NCBI GenBank assembly: GCA_022823625.1
Contig: JAJEHQ010000003.1
Coordinates: 1 to 64,000, forward strand
From: Gammaproteobacteria bacterium
GTDB lineage: Bacteria; Pseudomonadota; Gammaproteobacteria; Arenicellales; JAJDZL01
Direction: 5' to 3'
DNA: 64,000 bases
The position numbers were made by a program, and so were the translations under genes. This document shows, piece after piece, positions 9,607-19,460 of the stretch; positions within the stretch are counted from its first letter, which is position 1; each line of letters begins with the position of its first letter. The notes beneath the pieces were generated by a model that saw nothing but the letters and a program-made list of their open reading frames with translations, did not search any database and was not told the origin of the DNA.

Positions 9607-10812
9607 TTAAGGTAAAACTTTGCTCAAGAACGCCTCGACATCCATTATAGGAATGTCATATTGACGCGCCTTTCGTGCCTTGCCCGAATGACTTGCCGGG
9701 TCAGCTGCTACGAGGACATCGCAATTACGCTTCGTCACACTTGTCACTGGTATCAGACGTGCAATTGTTGCTTTGTACTCAAGTTCCGATCTGGAAATTG
9801 TTGTTCCACCGACAAAGGCAGTGCCTGTAAAACAGACGTACATGCCTTCGTAAAGGTCGCTGTTCTCAGCTAAACCAGTGATTTCTGGAAACGGTTCTTT
9901 ATCTAATTCTAAGGCTTGTGCAATTTTCTCAATGTATGCGAACTCTGTCGGAGTCACGATTCCGTCTCGTTCGGCACATGCGATAATGGTTGCCAAGTGG
10001 AGTCTCTTCAGTTCAATCACATCTTCGTCAGTGAGCTTCAATTCCGCCTGGAGATTCCGCAAATATCGATGTTCGTCGCGATCGATTACAGCGTCATCCA
10101 AAACATAGTTCAGTGCGTAGCGATAGATTCCAGTGGGCTGGTTATTCCATGGAGACTCTGTATATGAAATGATTCGTTGAGATAGGGAAGGCAATTTGTT
10201 TGATACGTTTCGTCTTAGTGTGCGAGGATTTGGTTCTCCTTGAGGGACAATTGATGAAGGTTGCAAATCGCTTAAATCAATGACATTGTCGCGAACCAAT
10301 TGACCAAATATCTGAGCGGTTGCTCTTGCATCACCTAAAGCGCAATGCGCAAGATGGTTCACGTTGTATTCCTTGCACGCTAGTTCTAGTTTCAATCCAG
10401 TGTTTTTGTACGTACAAATTCCTTCACCGAATCTACCGTAGTTCCCGAGTCGCGAAAATTCGTTAGACAACATTTTTTTGTCAAACGACCAATTGTGAGC
10501 AACGGGTACTGCACCATCCAGACGATGGGCAACTACTGGAGCTATATCGGCAAAAGTTGGCGCTGATTCAACCATAGTCGCAGTAATTCCATGTACATGA
10601 GTGGCTGTAATATCACGCTCGGGATTAATGAGTGTGTCATACTCCTCGGCAGTTTTTAATGTTTCAGGGTCGAGAGTAATAAGAGCCATTTCAATAACTC
10701 GGTCTTGGTTGCCGAATCCTGTCGTTTCGACATCTACGACAACAAACTTGGTGTAGTTCAAGATTTTCATATCGACATTCTCTTGGAGATTGAAAAAATT
10801 GTCAAAACTCAA
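9607..10812 (-). CDS. DEDDh (DnaQ-like) 3'-5' exonuclease with central TerB-like and C-terminal BRCT domains
   Basis: FVVVDVETTGFGNQDRVIEMA, HNWSFDKKML, HCALGDARATAQIF (Exo motifs); YVLDDAVIDRDEHRYL..ACAERDGIVTPTE (TerB-like); MYVCFTGTA...VTKRNCDVLVAADPASHSGKARKARQYDIPIM (BRCT). Confidence 0.85.
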   Translation of the reverse strand: MSFDNFFNLQENVDMKILNYTKFVVVDVETTGFGNQDRVIEMALITLDPETLKTAEEYDTLINPERDITATHVHGITATMVESAPTFADIAPVVAHRLDGAVPVAHNWSFDKKMLSNEFSRLGNYGRFGEGICTYKNTGLKLELACKEYNVNHLAHCALGDARATAQIFGQLVRDNVIDLSDLQPSSIVPQGEPNPRTLRRNVSNKLPSLSQRIISYTESPWNNQPTGIYRYALNYVLDDAVIDRDEHRYLRNLQAELKLTDEDVIELKRLHLATIIACAERDGIVTPTEFAYIEKIAQALELDKEPFPEITGLAENSDLYEGMYVCFTGTAFVGGTTISRSELEYKATIARLIPVTSVTKRNCDVLVAADPASHSGKARKARQYDIPIMDVEAFLSKVLP

Positions 10813-11054
10813 TTATGATGCAAGAATTTGGATTATCTCCAGCAAGTGCATATAACCAAAGTAGGTAAAGTTCTACATATTCTCGCCAACCGTTGACTTG
10901 AGTGTTTTACATTAAAACATTCAGTAACCGAACTAATCTTGCATCCAATTTGTTCATTAATTTGAACGGGTTCGCGAACATAACACTTACCGGGTTCCGT
11001 AGTTAATGTTCATATTACAATGTGCGGAAATTTGTCGCTTAAGGATGATGACCA

Positions 11055-13199
11055 ATGTTGCTTGACAAAGAATTAGTGGATTACGAAGCAGTCAGTGCGG
11101 GAAAAGCAGGAAAAAAACTCGTTTCTTTCATCAAGGAAAAAGAGATTGTTGGTGACCTGCTTTCGTTGGATTACACTGAGGCGATAATACTTGTTCATGA
11201 CGCCATGCGCCAATCTGTTGGGGGGTTACCTCTGGGATGTTTTTTACTAGCTACCAGATTGGAAGTCAATGCCGCCCCCGACCCGGATGATGAAGACACC
11301 GCGCTGATATTGCTGCGTGTCGCAGGTCAAGCAACCCTACCCAATAGGGCAGATACCGAACAATGGCGGTTCGACGCTGCGCTTCGTTCCATTGATTCAG
11401 ATCAACAATGGGATGCCGAAAAGAATGCTGATCAATTTACATTGAATCTTTTGCGTCATGCGGGAATTCGATGCCGAGTGCTGGGAACGTTTCGCTATGT
11501 TCTATCGGTGGGGAAATGGAATCTGAACTTTGGTGCTGATATATCCAACTTTTATTCAGGGCAGGGAATGAAAGTGTTCAAACCGATGGGGGACGCTCTG
11601 AAAGAAATAGTCAACTTCACGAAACCAACGGGCAAAATGCACGAGCTGTCAGGATCAATGGAAACCATTGGAAATGTTCGCTATGCGTCAACTCAAATAT
11701 CGTTTGATCAATCTCAAGAAAATGTCCCAGTATCAATGGAACCGACTGATTTGCTGGCGCGAAGGACTGCGCTATTCGGAATGAGTCGTAGCGGGAAATC
11801 TAATACGATCAAAACGCTTGTGGAGTCGCTCTTTAAATTGAGGAAGTTCAACTCTGAGAAAGGCAGAATTGGACAGTTGATTTTTGATGTGAACGGAGAG
11901 TATTGCAACGACAATCCGCAAGACGAAGGATGCTTAAGAAATATCAGCGAAAGTGACGTAGTAACCTATGGTCTGTTTACTCATCCGCATGACCCGAGGA
12001 GGCGTTTAATCAAGATCAATTTCTTCGGAGAAGATGTATCTGATTGGAGTGATCAAGACAGCGTCAATTCAGCACTCAACATGATGCGCGCAGGAAAGTC
12101 TGTCATCGATGATCATTTGTCCGATGCCAATGCTCAGTATAAAAAGAATTTCAGAGCTACAAGTCTTGATACACCTGAATCGCTTGAGGCTAGAAATATA
12201 CAAACGCGATTTAGACGGACTGTTTGCGTCTATCGAGCGATACTTTATCTTGCTGGATTCAATCCGCCTACTCAACTACGCGAAGCTTGGATTAGTGGGC
12301 TGTTTAGCAGGGATTTTAGGGATGCGCTTGAACAATATGGAAAAAGTTACGCCGCTAGGACTCTCGCAAAAAGTTCTGCATCCTGGGATGACTTTAGCGG
12401 TGCGGTCAAAGATCTTCATGAGTTTATCTTAGGTGCTGGTAAAGCGAGTTATGAAAATTTCAATTCGCAATATAAACAAAGCCACAATGGTAAAGACTGG
12501 GCTGACGATACACTGCGTGGTTTGCTTTCAATTCTTGATTATGTTGGCGGTGTCAATTCAATACGAGAGGTGCGAAATCGACATGACCCAATTGTGCGAG
12601 ATGACTACGCAGAAAAAATCGTAGATGAACTCATAAACGGAAATCTTGTTATCGTGGATCAATCAATTGGGGCACCTGAGGAGGTTAAAATTACCTCCGA
12701 ACGTGTAATGGAGAAGTTGTTTAATCGACAAAAGGTTGCATTTACCAATCCTAAACGAAATGATCAAGGTGAAATTGTCAGAGATGGTTCTGGCAATATA
12801 GTACCTCCGCCAGACGTTATTGTCTATGCTGAGGAAGCGCACAACCTGCTTCCATCTAAAGATGCAGATCTAGGCTCGATCTGGGCGCGGTGTGCGAAGG
12901 AAGGATCAAAATTTCGTATTGGTCTTGTCTATTCAACTCAGGAACCCAGTTCTATCCTTTCAAACATTCTCAAAAATACGGATAACTGGTTTGTCGCTCA
13001 TTTGAACAATCAAGACGAAACTCGGGAGCTTCGAAAATATTACGATTTTGAATTATTTGTCGATCAGATTTTGAAGGTGCCTGACACCGGGTTCGTCCGA
13101 ATGCGGTGCCTTTCAAACCCGTTTATTGTACCGGTACAGATAAAAAAATTCGTCTGTGACAATTACACCGACTATCAACAAACAGACGAAAAATTTTGA
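11055..13199 (+). CDS. herA-like: HerA-like FtsK/HerA superfamily ATPase
   Basis: Walker A LFGMSRSGKSNTIKTL; Walker B VIVYAEEAHNLLP; 714 aa; overlaps the next ORF. Confidence 0.85.
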   Translation: MLLDKELVDYEAVSAGKAGKKLVSFIKEKEIVGDLLSLDYTEAIILVHDAMRQSVGGLPLGCFLLATRLEVNAAPDPDDEDTALILLRVAGQATLPNRADTEQWRFDAALRSIDSDQQWDAEKNADQFTLNLLRHAGIRCRVLGTFRYVLSVGKWNLNFGADISNFYSGQGMKVFKPMGDALKEIVNFTKPTGKMHELSGSMETIGNVRYASTQISFDQSQENVPVSMEPTDLLARRTALFGMSRSGKSNTIKTLVESLFKLRKFNSEKGRIGQLIFDVNGEYCNDNPQDEGCLRNISESDVVTYGLFTHPHDPRRRLIKINFFGEDVSDWSDQDSVNSALNMMRAGKSVIDDHLSDANAQYKKNFRATSLDTPESLEARNIQTRFRRTVCVYRAILYLAGFNPPTQLREAWISGLFSRDFRDALEQYGKSYAARTLAKSSASWDDFSGAVKDLHEFILGAGKASYENFNSQYKQSHNGKDWADDTLRGLLSILDYVGGVNSIREVRNRHDPIVRDDYAEKIVDELINGNLVIVDQSIGAPEEVKITSERVMEKLFNRQKVAFTNPKRNDQGEIVRDGSGNIVPPPDVIVYAEEAHNLLPSKDADLGSIWARCAKEGSKFRIGLVYSTQEPSSILSNILKNTDNWFVAHLNNQDETRELRKYYDFELFVDQILKVPDTGFVRMRCLSNPFIVPVQIKKFVCDNYTDYQQTDEKF

Positions 13200-14527
13200 T
13201 GCCATTTTTTAAAGAAACGGCGACAGGGGACAGTTTAATCTGGCTGCAGAATAGTCAGGTTCTTCGTGAGTTCGAGGAATCTATATTCGTAAAACCAATA
13301 GCAGCGCCGATTCAACCTCCTATGTTGCAAGTTGTTCGGTCTGATTGGCTTCCATCTCGTGTTATCGCCATTGATGGATCACATCTAACCCATCGAGTTA
13401 ACAATGGATTGCCAGGCGCGGAAGCCGGGTTGGTGATGATTTCTGTCGTCGTGATCAAACTTGAATTGCTCGGCAAACAATTACCAGGCACGATACTCAG
13501 TCCAGCATTTTTCAGAGACATGGAAAATGTACAGACTCTAGAGTCTGCGATGCCGGGAATCGGTGTGACTCGAGTCAATGTAGAAGATGACACACCAATT
13601 GATTTTTACAGGCAAAAAGTTTACGACACTCTATTGAGTTCTGTCGGTAAAGATCACGAAACGTTGCTGGATACCTTGCACGAAATCTGTGAAAATGACC
13701 AATTTATGCCGCGAATTTCTTGCCCAATAACTGACTGTGAGCGAGGCTATGAATATAGGCAGGGCGAATATTACTGTAGTTGCAGCAGAAAAGAAAAACT
13801 GTTCGAAACGGACGTGTTGAGGTTGCACGAATACTTTGACGATAACCGCACAAGTGTTGAGGCGATTAGCCGCTTGCGCTCCGTGCTTGAAGTTTTGATT
13901 TTGATAAATATTTTGAGATTTTTTGCTGAGCGCGCGCCAGACTATCTGAAGGACTGTGCGTTCGTTCTGGATGGACCTCTGGCTATTTTTGGAACGACAG
14001 CATCAATACTGAGACCTGTCAGGAAAGAGATTACGAGAATTTCAAAAATTGCGAGACAGCACAACGGCAAAGACATCGTGCTGTTTGGCATCGAAAAAAC
14101 TGGGAGGATGAAAGAGCATTGGGAGCAACTTGACTATGATGATGATCGAGGGCCGAGATCTCGCTTTCCAGACCAAACAGTTATTGTTCCGGATCATGCT
14201 TATATACAAGCAAACATTGCGCCATCCAATCTAAGTGGAAAACCATTTGGTCAGGATACTCATTTTGGTCGAGTTGTTCTCTATAAAACCTCAAGAGGAA
14301 AACAAATTGTGGTTTATACAGGGATGTTGAACGACATTTCATCTGATTTTCGATCAAATATGTCAGAATGCTATCCAAGGCTCGGTGACACTCTTAACGT
14401 GGTGGATAATTTGGCGACTTATATTTACGAAGATGGATTCTTGCCTCTAATTCGCGCACACGCTCATGCAGCTATCCCACTCAAAAGAGGCACAGACATA
14501 ATAAAAAGCTTGTTTGAAGACAAATGA
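13196..14527 (+). CDS. nurA-like: NurA-domain nuclease
   Basis: VIAIDGSHLTHRVNNGLPGAEAGLVMISVVVIKL; FVLDGPLAIFG; IVLFGIEKTGRMKEH; immediately follows the HerA ORF with overlap. Confidence 0.75.
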   Translation: MMPFFKETATGDSLIWLQNSQVLREFEESIFVKPIAAPIQPPMLQVVRSDWLPSRVIAIDGSHLTHRVNNGLPGAEAGLVMISVVVIKLELLGKQLPGTILSPAFFRDMENVQTLESAMPGIGVTRVNVEDDTPIDFYRQKVYDTLLSSVGKDHETLLDTLHEICENDQFMPRISCPITDCERGYEYRQGEYYCSCSRKEKLFETDVLRLHEYFDDNRTSVEAISRLRSVLEVLILINILRFFAERAPDYLKDCAFVLDGPLAIFGTTASILRPVRKEITRISKIARQHNGKDIVLFGIEKTGRMKEHWEQLDYDDDRGPRSRFPDQTVIVPDHAYIQANIAPSNLSGKPFGQDTHFGRVVLYKTSRGKQIVVYTGMLNDISSDFRSNMSECYPRLGDTLNVVDNLATYIYEDGFLPLIRAHAHAAIPLKRGTDIIKSLFEDK

Positions 14528-15678
14528 ATCGACATCCGAGTAAGTTCGGAAATGCAACTGGTCGGTGGGCTGGATTCGGTCCGTATTACGCTATGTTCCC
14601 TGTCAAGTTCGCTAGTACGGTAATCGACTGTATGTCTTCTCCAGGCAGTCGGATTCTCGACCCATTTTGTGGACGCGGAACTGTCCCCTATATTGCTCAA
14701 ACAACTGGACGAGAGTCATTGGGAATTGACGTCAATCCGGTTGCCTGGGTATTTTCGAAAGTGAAAACTGATCCAGAGGTTGATGTTGACAAATTGCTGA
14801 ATAGGGTGCGAGAGGTGCAGAAAAATGTTTGCGGTGACGATAGTGTACCAGTCAATGAGTTTCAAGAGTGGGCGTGGAGCAGCGAAGTACTTGGATTCTT
14901 GAATGCAGCGCGACGGACTTTGGATTGGCGTTCCAACAGGACTGATCGAACATTAATGGGGTTTCTCCTGGTTAGTGTGCACGCCAGTAAGGGAGCAGGA
15001 CTGAGCAATCAAATGCAAAACTCCCGTTCTATGGGACCCGATTACGCGGTCAGGTGGTGGAAATCACGATCGCTTCGACCTCCTGAATATGATCCGGTAA
15101 CGCGAATAGGAGAAAAGATTGCGTGGCGTTACAAGCATGGGGTGGTTGGTTCAACTGACAATACCAAAATTGAACTTGGGGATTCCATGAAAATTCTTGA
15201 GCAACAAAATGGCGCACAATTTGATATGCTCTTTACATCCCCGCCGTATTGCAAGGTTACCGACTATCGTCAGGACAGCTGGATCAGGCTGTGGCTGCTG
15301 AATGAATCGGGGCCGTTACCGGATTGGAAAAAAGATCCACTCGTTCACAATTCCGAGTCCTATAAAGAGTTAATCAATTCTGTACTATCCATCGCTAAGC
15401 AGCGGTTGACGCCCAGAGCCATTGTTTGGATTAGAACGGACTCAAGAAAATATACAAAACAGGTAACCTTAGCAGCGGTTAGAAGAAATTGGCCAAAGAG
15501 GAAGTTGCTGATTCGACAAGATATTCCAAAAAATGGTACGCAAACCGATCACTACAAAAATGGTTCGTCATCTAAGCGACTAGGAGAAGTCGATATAGTA
15601 TTACCCGGCAATCGACAACTTCCATTCCAAGGATCAATTTGGGAAGAGCTAAAGATCGGCTATATACCTAACATCTGA
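14524..15678 (+). CDS. DNA methyltransferase (N4-cytosine/N6-adenine, TSPPY type)
   Basis: SAM motif RILDPFCGRGTVPYIAQTTGRESLGIDVNPVAWVFSKVK; catalytic DMLFTSPPYCKVTDYRQD; overlaps NurA by 4 nt. Confidence 0.85.
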   Translation: MNRHPSKFGNATGRWAGFGPYYAMFPVKFASTVIDCMSSPGSRILDPFCGRGTVPYIAQTTGRESLGIDVNPVAWVFSKVKTDPEVDVDKLLNRVREVQKNVCGDDSVPVNEFQEWAWSSEVLGFLNAARRTLDWRSNRTDRTLMGFLLVSVHASKGAGLSNQMQNSRSMGPDYAVRWWKSRSLRPPEYDPVTRIGEKIAWRYKHGVVGSTDNTKIELGDSMKILEQQNGAQFDMLFTSPPYCKVTDYRQDSWIRLWLLNESGPLPDWKKDPLVHNSESYKELINSVLSIAKQRLTPRAIVWIRTDSRKYTKQVTLAAVRRNWPKRKLLIRQDIPKNGTQTDHYKNGSSSKRLGEVDIVLPGNRQLPFQGSIWEELKIGYIPNI

Positions 15679-16185
15679 TCGTAGGAGACATTCGTTGATT
15701 TTTGCCAATTTAAGCCTGCCGAAGTGTCGACTCATCAATCAGAACCTTCAGAACAGTGTTTTCCGGTAAGTTCGCTGTGCTTTCGAATACAACAATCGTT
15801 TGCGTGTCGATACGGTAGAAAAGTCTTCAAGAAAATTATTCTGTCTGTTACCCACTTCGATACTCTTAAATATTTCACGTGCAGGAATTTCGATGTCATA
15901 AATACAGGATCGACTCCCAGAATTCAGATTTATTGCCAGTGAAATTATTTGATTGTTTTTAAGCACTTTGCTGATGGCTTCTTATGGAAATAACACTGAG
16001 AATTGGCGTTGTCACTTCTTCCTTTGAGCTAACCTTCAACTCTCCAATATTGAATACGCTAGCCCAAATTCTTCCACCCTCAATAAACACTGGGACGATT
16101 ATCTTGCAATCCCGGCACAGGAAAAACTGGGCTTTGCGACACTTTTAGATTACATATTGTCATAACGCGTCTTGTCTAAACTAGG

Positions 16186-17508
16186 TTGGGATCCATGGAT
16201 AGATTTCAAACAATAATTGATTCCTCTATCAGAGTATTTGACTCCGCATATACGGATGAGGTATCTCAATTCTTTGTCGAGATCATCATTTTGATATTGG
16301 GTATTGCAGTAGTTGCAAGAATATTTGCGTGTTTTAATCGATTGAAATTTTTCAGATTTCTTGCGAATTACTTGGGGTTTTTGGATAAATCCGCGCCTGC
16401 ACTATTGATGACCATTGGTGTGCTCGGAACATTCACCGGCATACTCCTAGGTTTATTAGATTTCAATGTCGAGAATATTGATGAAAGTGTGCCGGAACTG
16501 CTATCAGGATTGAACATTGCTTTTACCACAAGTATTTTTGGCATCGTTGCCGCGGTTAGCCTGAAACTCATCCAGACTGTTACACCCTCACCCGATAAAG
16601 GAGTGGTTGGTGTTACACCCGAAAAAATCCATACAACTTTGGAATCCATAAAAACAGCAATAGTTGATGGTGCGGAGCAAGAACGAACAGCTCTACAAGA
16701 ACTCCGAAAGTCTATATCCGCAGAGGACGATAGCAGCCTGCTTACCCAAGTTCAAAAACTTCGTATCGATCTAAAAGATGGTTTAGGTGAGTTAAAGCAG
16801 GAATTTTGGAATTTTGCTAAGACAATGGCAGAAAATAATTCCAAAGCACTCATTGAAGTCCTTGAGAGTGTTATACGGGATTTCAACACGCAATTGAATG
16901 AGCAATTTGGTGACAACTTTAAACAATTGAATGAAGCTGTTGCTGCTCTACTGACCTGGCAAGAAAATTATCGCAAGCATGTTGAAACCCTACAGGATGA
17001 ATTCACTAAAGTTCAGCAGGGTATATTGGCTTCGGAAGAGGCCATTCGAAATATTTCGTCACATACCGAATCAATTCCAGACACACTTCAGAAACTAGAA
17101 AAAATTGTCGATAACACCCATGAATCTATTGTAGATTTGAACGGACATCTGGATGCAGTATCTGGATTAAGGGATAAGGCGCTACAAGCATTTCCGACAA
17201 TTGACGAAAACTTGAAACAAATAACCGACGACTTAACAAACTCTATCAATGAAGTTGTCAGGAACACATCTGATGCACTTTCTAAACAACAAGAATCGAA
17301 CAATTCTTTATTTCATGCATTGGACAAAATTCCAAAAATGGTAGATGAGCGAATGACCGAATTTGACGAACGTGTGAAAAATGAACTAGAAAAGAATATT
17401 CAAGTATTGGCGAGTAATCTAGTTTCACTGTCGGAAAAATTTGTTGAAGACTACACTCCACTCACAAATAAGCTACGTGAAGTAGTTAGGATTGCGGAGA
17501 ACAAGTGA
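16186..17508 (+). CDS. zorA-like: ZorA-like MotA/TolQ/ExbB proton channel protein with long coiled-coil tail
   Basis: TM segments EIIILILGIAVVARIF, LLMTIGVLGTFTGILLGLL, SGLNIAFTTSIFGIVAAVSLKL; then long helical tail. ATG likely at 16195. Confidence 0.8.
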   Translation: MGSMDRFQTIIDSSIRVFDSAYTDEVSQFFVEIIILILGIAVVARIFACFNRLKFFRFLANYLGFLDKSAPALLMTIGVLGTFTGILLGLLDFNVENIDESVPELLSGLNIAFTTSIFGIVAAVSLKLIQTVTPSPDKGVVGVTPEKIHTTLESIKTAIVDGAEQERTALQELRKSISAEDDSSLLTQVQKLRIDLKDGLGELKQEFWNFAKTMAENNSKALIEVLESVIRDFNTQLNEQFGDNFKQLNEAVAALLTWQENYRKHVETLQDEFTKVQQGILASEEAIRNISSHTESIPDTLQKLEKIVDNTHESIVDLNGHLDAVSGLRDKALQAFPTIDENLKQITDDLTNSINEVVRNTSDALSKQQESNNSLFHALDKIPKMVDERMTEFDERVKNELEKNIQVLASNLVSLSEKFVEDYTPLTNKLREVVRIAENK

Positions 17509-18215
17509 TGGCGATGGAAAGATTTTTTGGACAAGGGGTCTCATCTGAAGAAGAAAACTGGATTTCAATTTCCGATCTTATGGCTGGGTTAATGGTAATT
17601 TTCCTTTTTATCGCAATAACTTATATCCGACCGATAATTGAAATTCAGAATCAAATCCGCGAAATAGTCGTAGCATGGAATGATTCGGAACTTGAAATTT
17701 ATGACGCACTGGAGCGGGAGTTTAAAGACGATTTGCCAAAATGGCATGCAGAATTGGACCCAGAAACGCTTGCCGTACGATTTAAGGCTCCAGATGTCTT
17801 GTTTGATTCTGGAACAGCAAATCTTAAACCTGAATTCGAGGAAATATTGAGTGATTTCTTTCCGCGTTACATCAAACTACTCTACGTATTTCGAGAGGCG
17901 ATTAGCGAGATTCGAATTGAAGGTCACACATCATCAGAATGGGAGGGCGCATTAACTGATGATGAGGCGTACTTCAATAACATGGTGCTTTCACAAGCTC
18001 GAACGAGGACAGTGCTTGTATATTCCCTCGGATTGCAAGAGGTTGTTGAATACAAGGAATGGGCAAGAGATCAGCTTACTGCGAATGGATTATCCTCAAG
18101 CCAATTGATATATGTTAGTCAGCAAGAAGACAAAATCCAATCACGACGAGTTGAATTTAGAGTGAGAACTAATAGCAAAGAACAAATCGTTAAGGTTCTG
18201 GAAACTATCGAGTGA
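17505..18215 (+). CDS. zorB-like: ZorB-like MotB/OmpA-domain protein
   Basis: WISISDLMAGLMVIFLFIAITYI single TM with conserved Asp; OmpA-like VLFDSGTANLKPEF...IRIEGHTSSEW...LSQARTRTVLVYSL; overlaps ZorA. Confidence 0.8.
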   Translation: MMAMERFFGQGVSSEEENWISISDLMAGLMVIFLFIAITYIRPIIEIQNQIREIVVAWNDSELEIYDALEREFKDDLPKWHAELDPETLAVRFKAPDVLFDSGTANLKPEFEEILSDFFPRYIKLLYVFREAISEIRIEGHTSSEWEGALTDDEAYFNNMVLSQARTRTVLVYSLGLQEVVEYKEWARDQLTANGLSSSQLIYVSQQEDKIQSRRVEFRVRTNSKEQIVKVLETIE

Positions 18216-18230
18216 GAAACCAGATTCAAG

Positions 18231-19076
18231 ATGGATATTGACATTGATCAATTGTTCAAACCTCTGCTTAATGAGATGGGTGCTAAACGTTCTATTTGGT
18301 TTCCCCTTAGTCAGCTTAAAGCTCGTGAAGAGGTGCACAAAAGACTTCTACAAGGTGTTGAAATGTCAAATCCTTGGGAGCAACTCCACTTCACTCCTGA
18401 AGGATTTTTAACTCATGAAGAAGAACAAATTGTTCTGTATATCAAAGATACTCAGTTAGAGAAAGTTATGCTTCTAAATTCCCCTGAAGATACGCGACGA
18501 TTCCATATTCGTAACTGCAAAACGTTGCAACAGATGTTTATAGACAATCGTATTGACAGATATGTAGCAACGAATAGAAGCGATGGAAAATTTTCAGTTG
18601 ACGCCGCAGATTCAAAGCAATCTATCGATGCTACGCTATTTATTTGCAAAAATTGTCTAATTGAATTGAACTGGAAAGGGTATGTTGATCTCGGAAAACC
18701 TGCGAATATATGGAAAGGATTTTGTTTAAGAGAATTCTTTGCTGAATATTCAACATTTTTTGTTAATATGCCCAAATATACTGAACACACTAGTCCCCGA
18801 TCAGGATACACAAAAGACTGGCCTCGAATTAGCAGGCAATATAAAGAACAGCGAGGTTGGCGCTGCGAACAGTGCGAAGTAGAGCTGTCAGACTCTCGTC
18901 ATAGGAGTTTGTTGCATGTACATCACATGAATGGGCGAAGCGAAGATAATAACCATAGCAATCTTAGAGCATTGTGTAGACTTTGCCATTCGAAACAACC
19001 ACTTCATCAACGCTGTAGACCACCAATAGAGGAACAGAAATTAATTGAGAATTTACGTCAGCAGCAAAGTGTGTAA
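18231..19076 (+). CDS. HNH endonuclease (ZorE-like candidate)
   Basis: CEQCEVELSDSRHRSLLHVHHMNGRSEDNNHSNLRALCRLCHSKQP; 15 bp after ZorB. Confidence 0.8.
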   Translation: MDIDIDQLFKPLLNEMGAKRSIWFPLSQLKAREEVHKRLLQGVEMSNPWEQLHFTPEGFLTHEEEQIVLYIKDTQLEKVMLLNSPEDTRRFHIRNCKTLQQMFIDNRIDRYVATNRSDGKFSVDAADSKQSIDATLFICKNCLIELNWKGYVDLGKPANIWKGFCLREFFAEYSTFFVNMPKYTEHTSPRSGYTKDWPRISRQYKEQRGWRCEQCEVELSDSRHRSLLHVHHMNGRSEDNNHSNLRALCRLCHSKQPLHQRCRPPIEEQKLIENLRQQQSV

Positions 19077-19460
19077 CCCGAGCGACTTGTGATAGGCGGA
19101 AATGAAGTGCGATTCAGCTTTCGTCTTTAAATTACTCATACAATCACTTTGCTCGGTTGCTTAGGTCCTCGCAATTGGATTATCCTTCTTTGACACATTG
19201 TCCCTGCCTGAATATCACATGTAGTATGCTGTTTCGGAATCAACAACCCTTGCAGCGTATCTGAATATGAGTTGGTTGCTGAGCCATGGTGGTTAGAGAC
19301 TAACTGTAAAATTAAATGCGGTCCAGTTTTTCTAGAGTTATTAGGGAAAGTAGATGAAACCAAAAGAAAAGTGTGTTGTGACCACCACGTACTACTGGAT
19401 TTATTTCTTGATTTCAGAATCAACTGCAGGTAGGTATAACAGGTCAAATCAAGATAGAAA

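Noticed and set aside
15724-15966. Small ORFs between MTase and ZorA
   Set aside because: Two short overlapping ORFs on both strands without motifs or clear RBS; likely non-coding or decayed
19136-19447. 103-aa minus-strand ORF between HNH and DUF6615-like genes
   Set aside because: Low-complexity Ser/Thr-rich translation, no recognisable domain; no support
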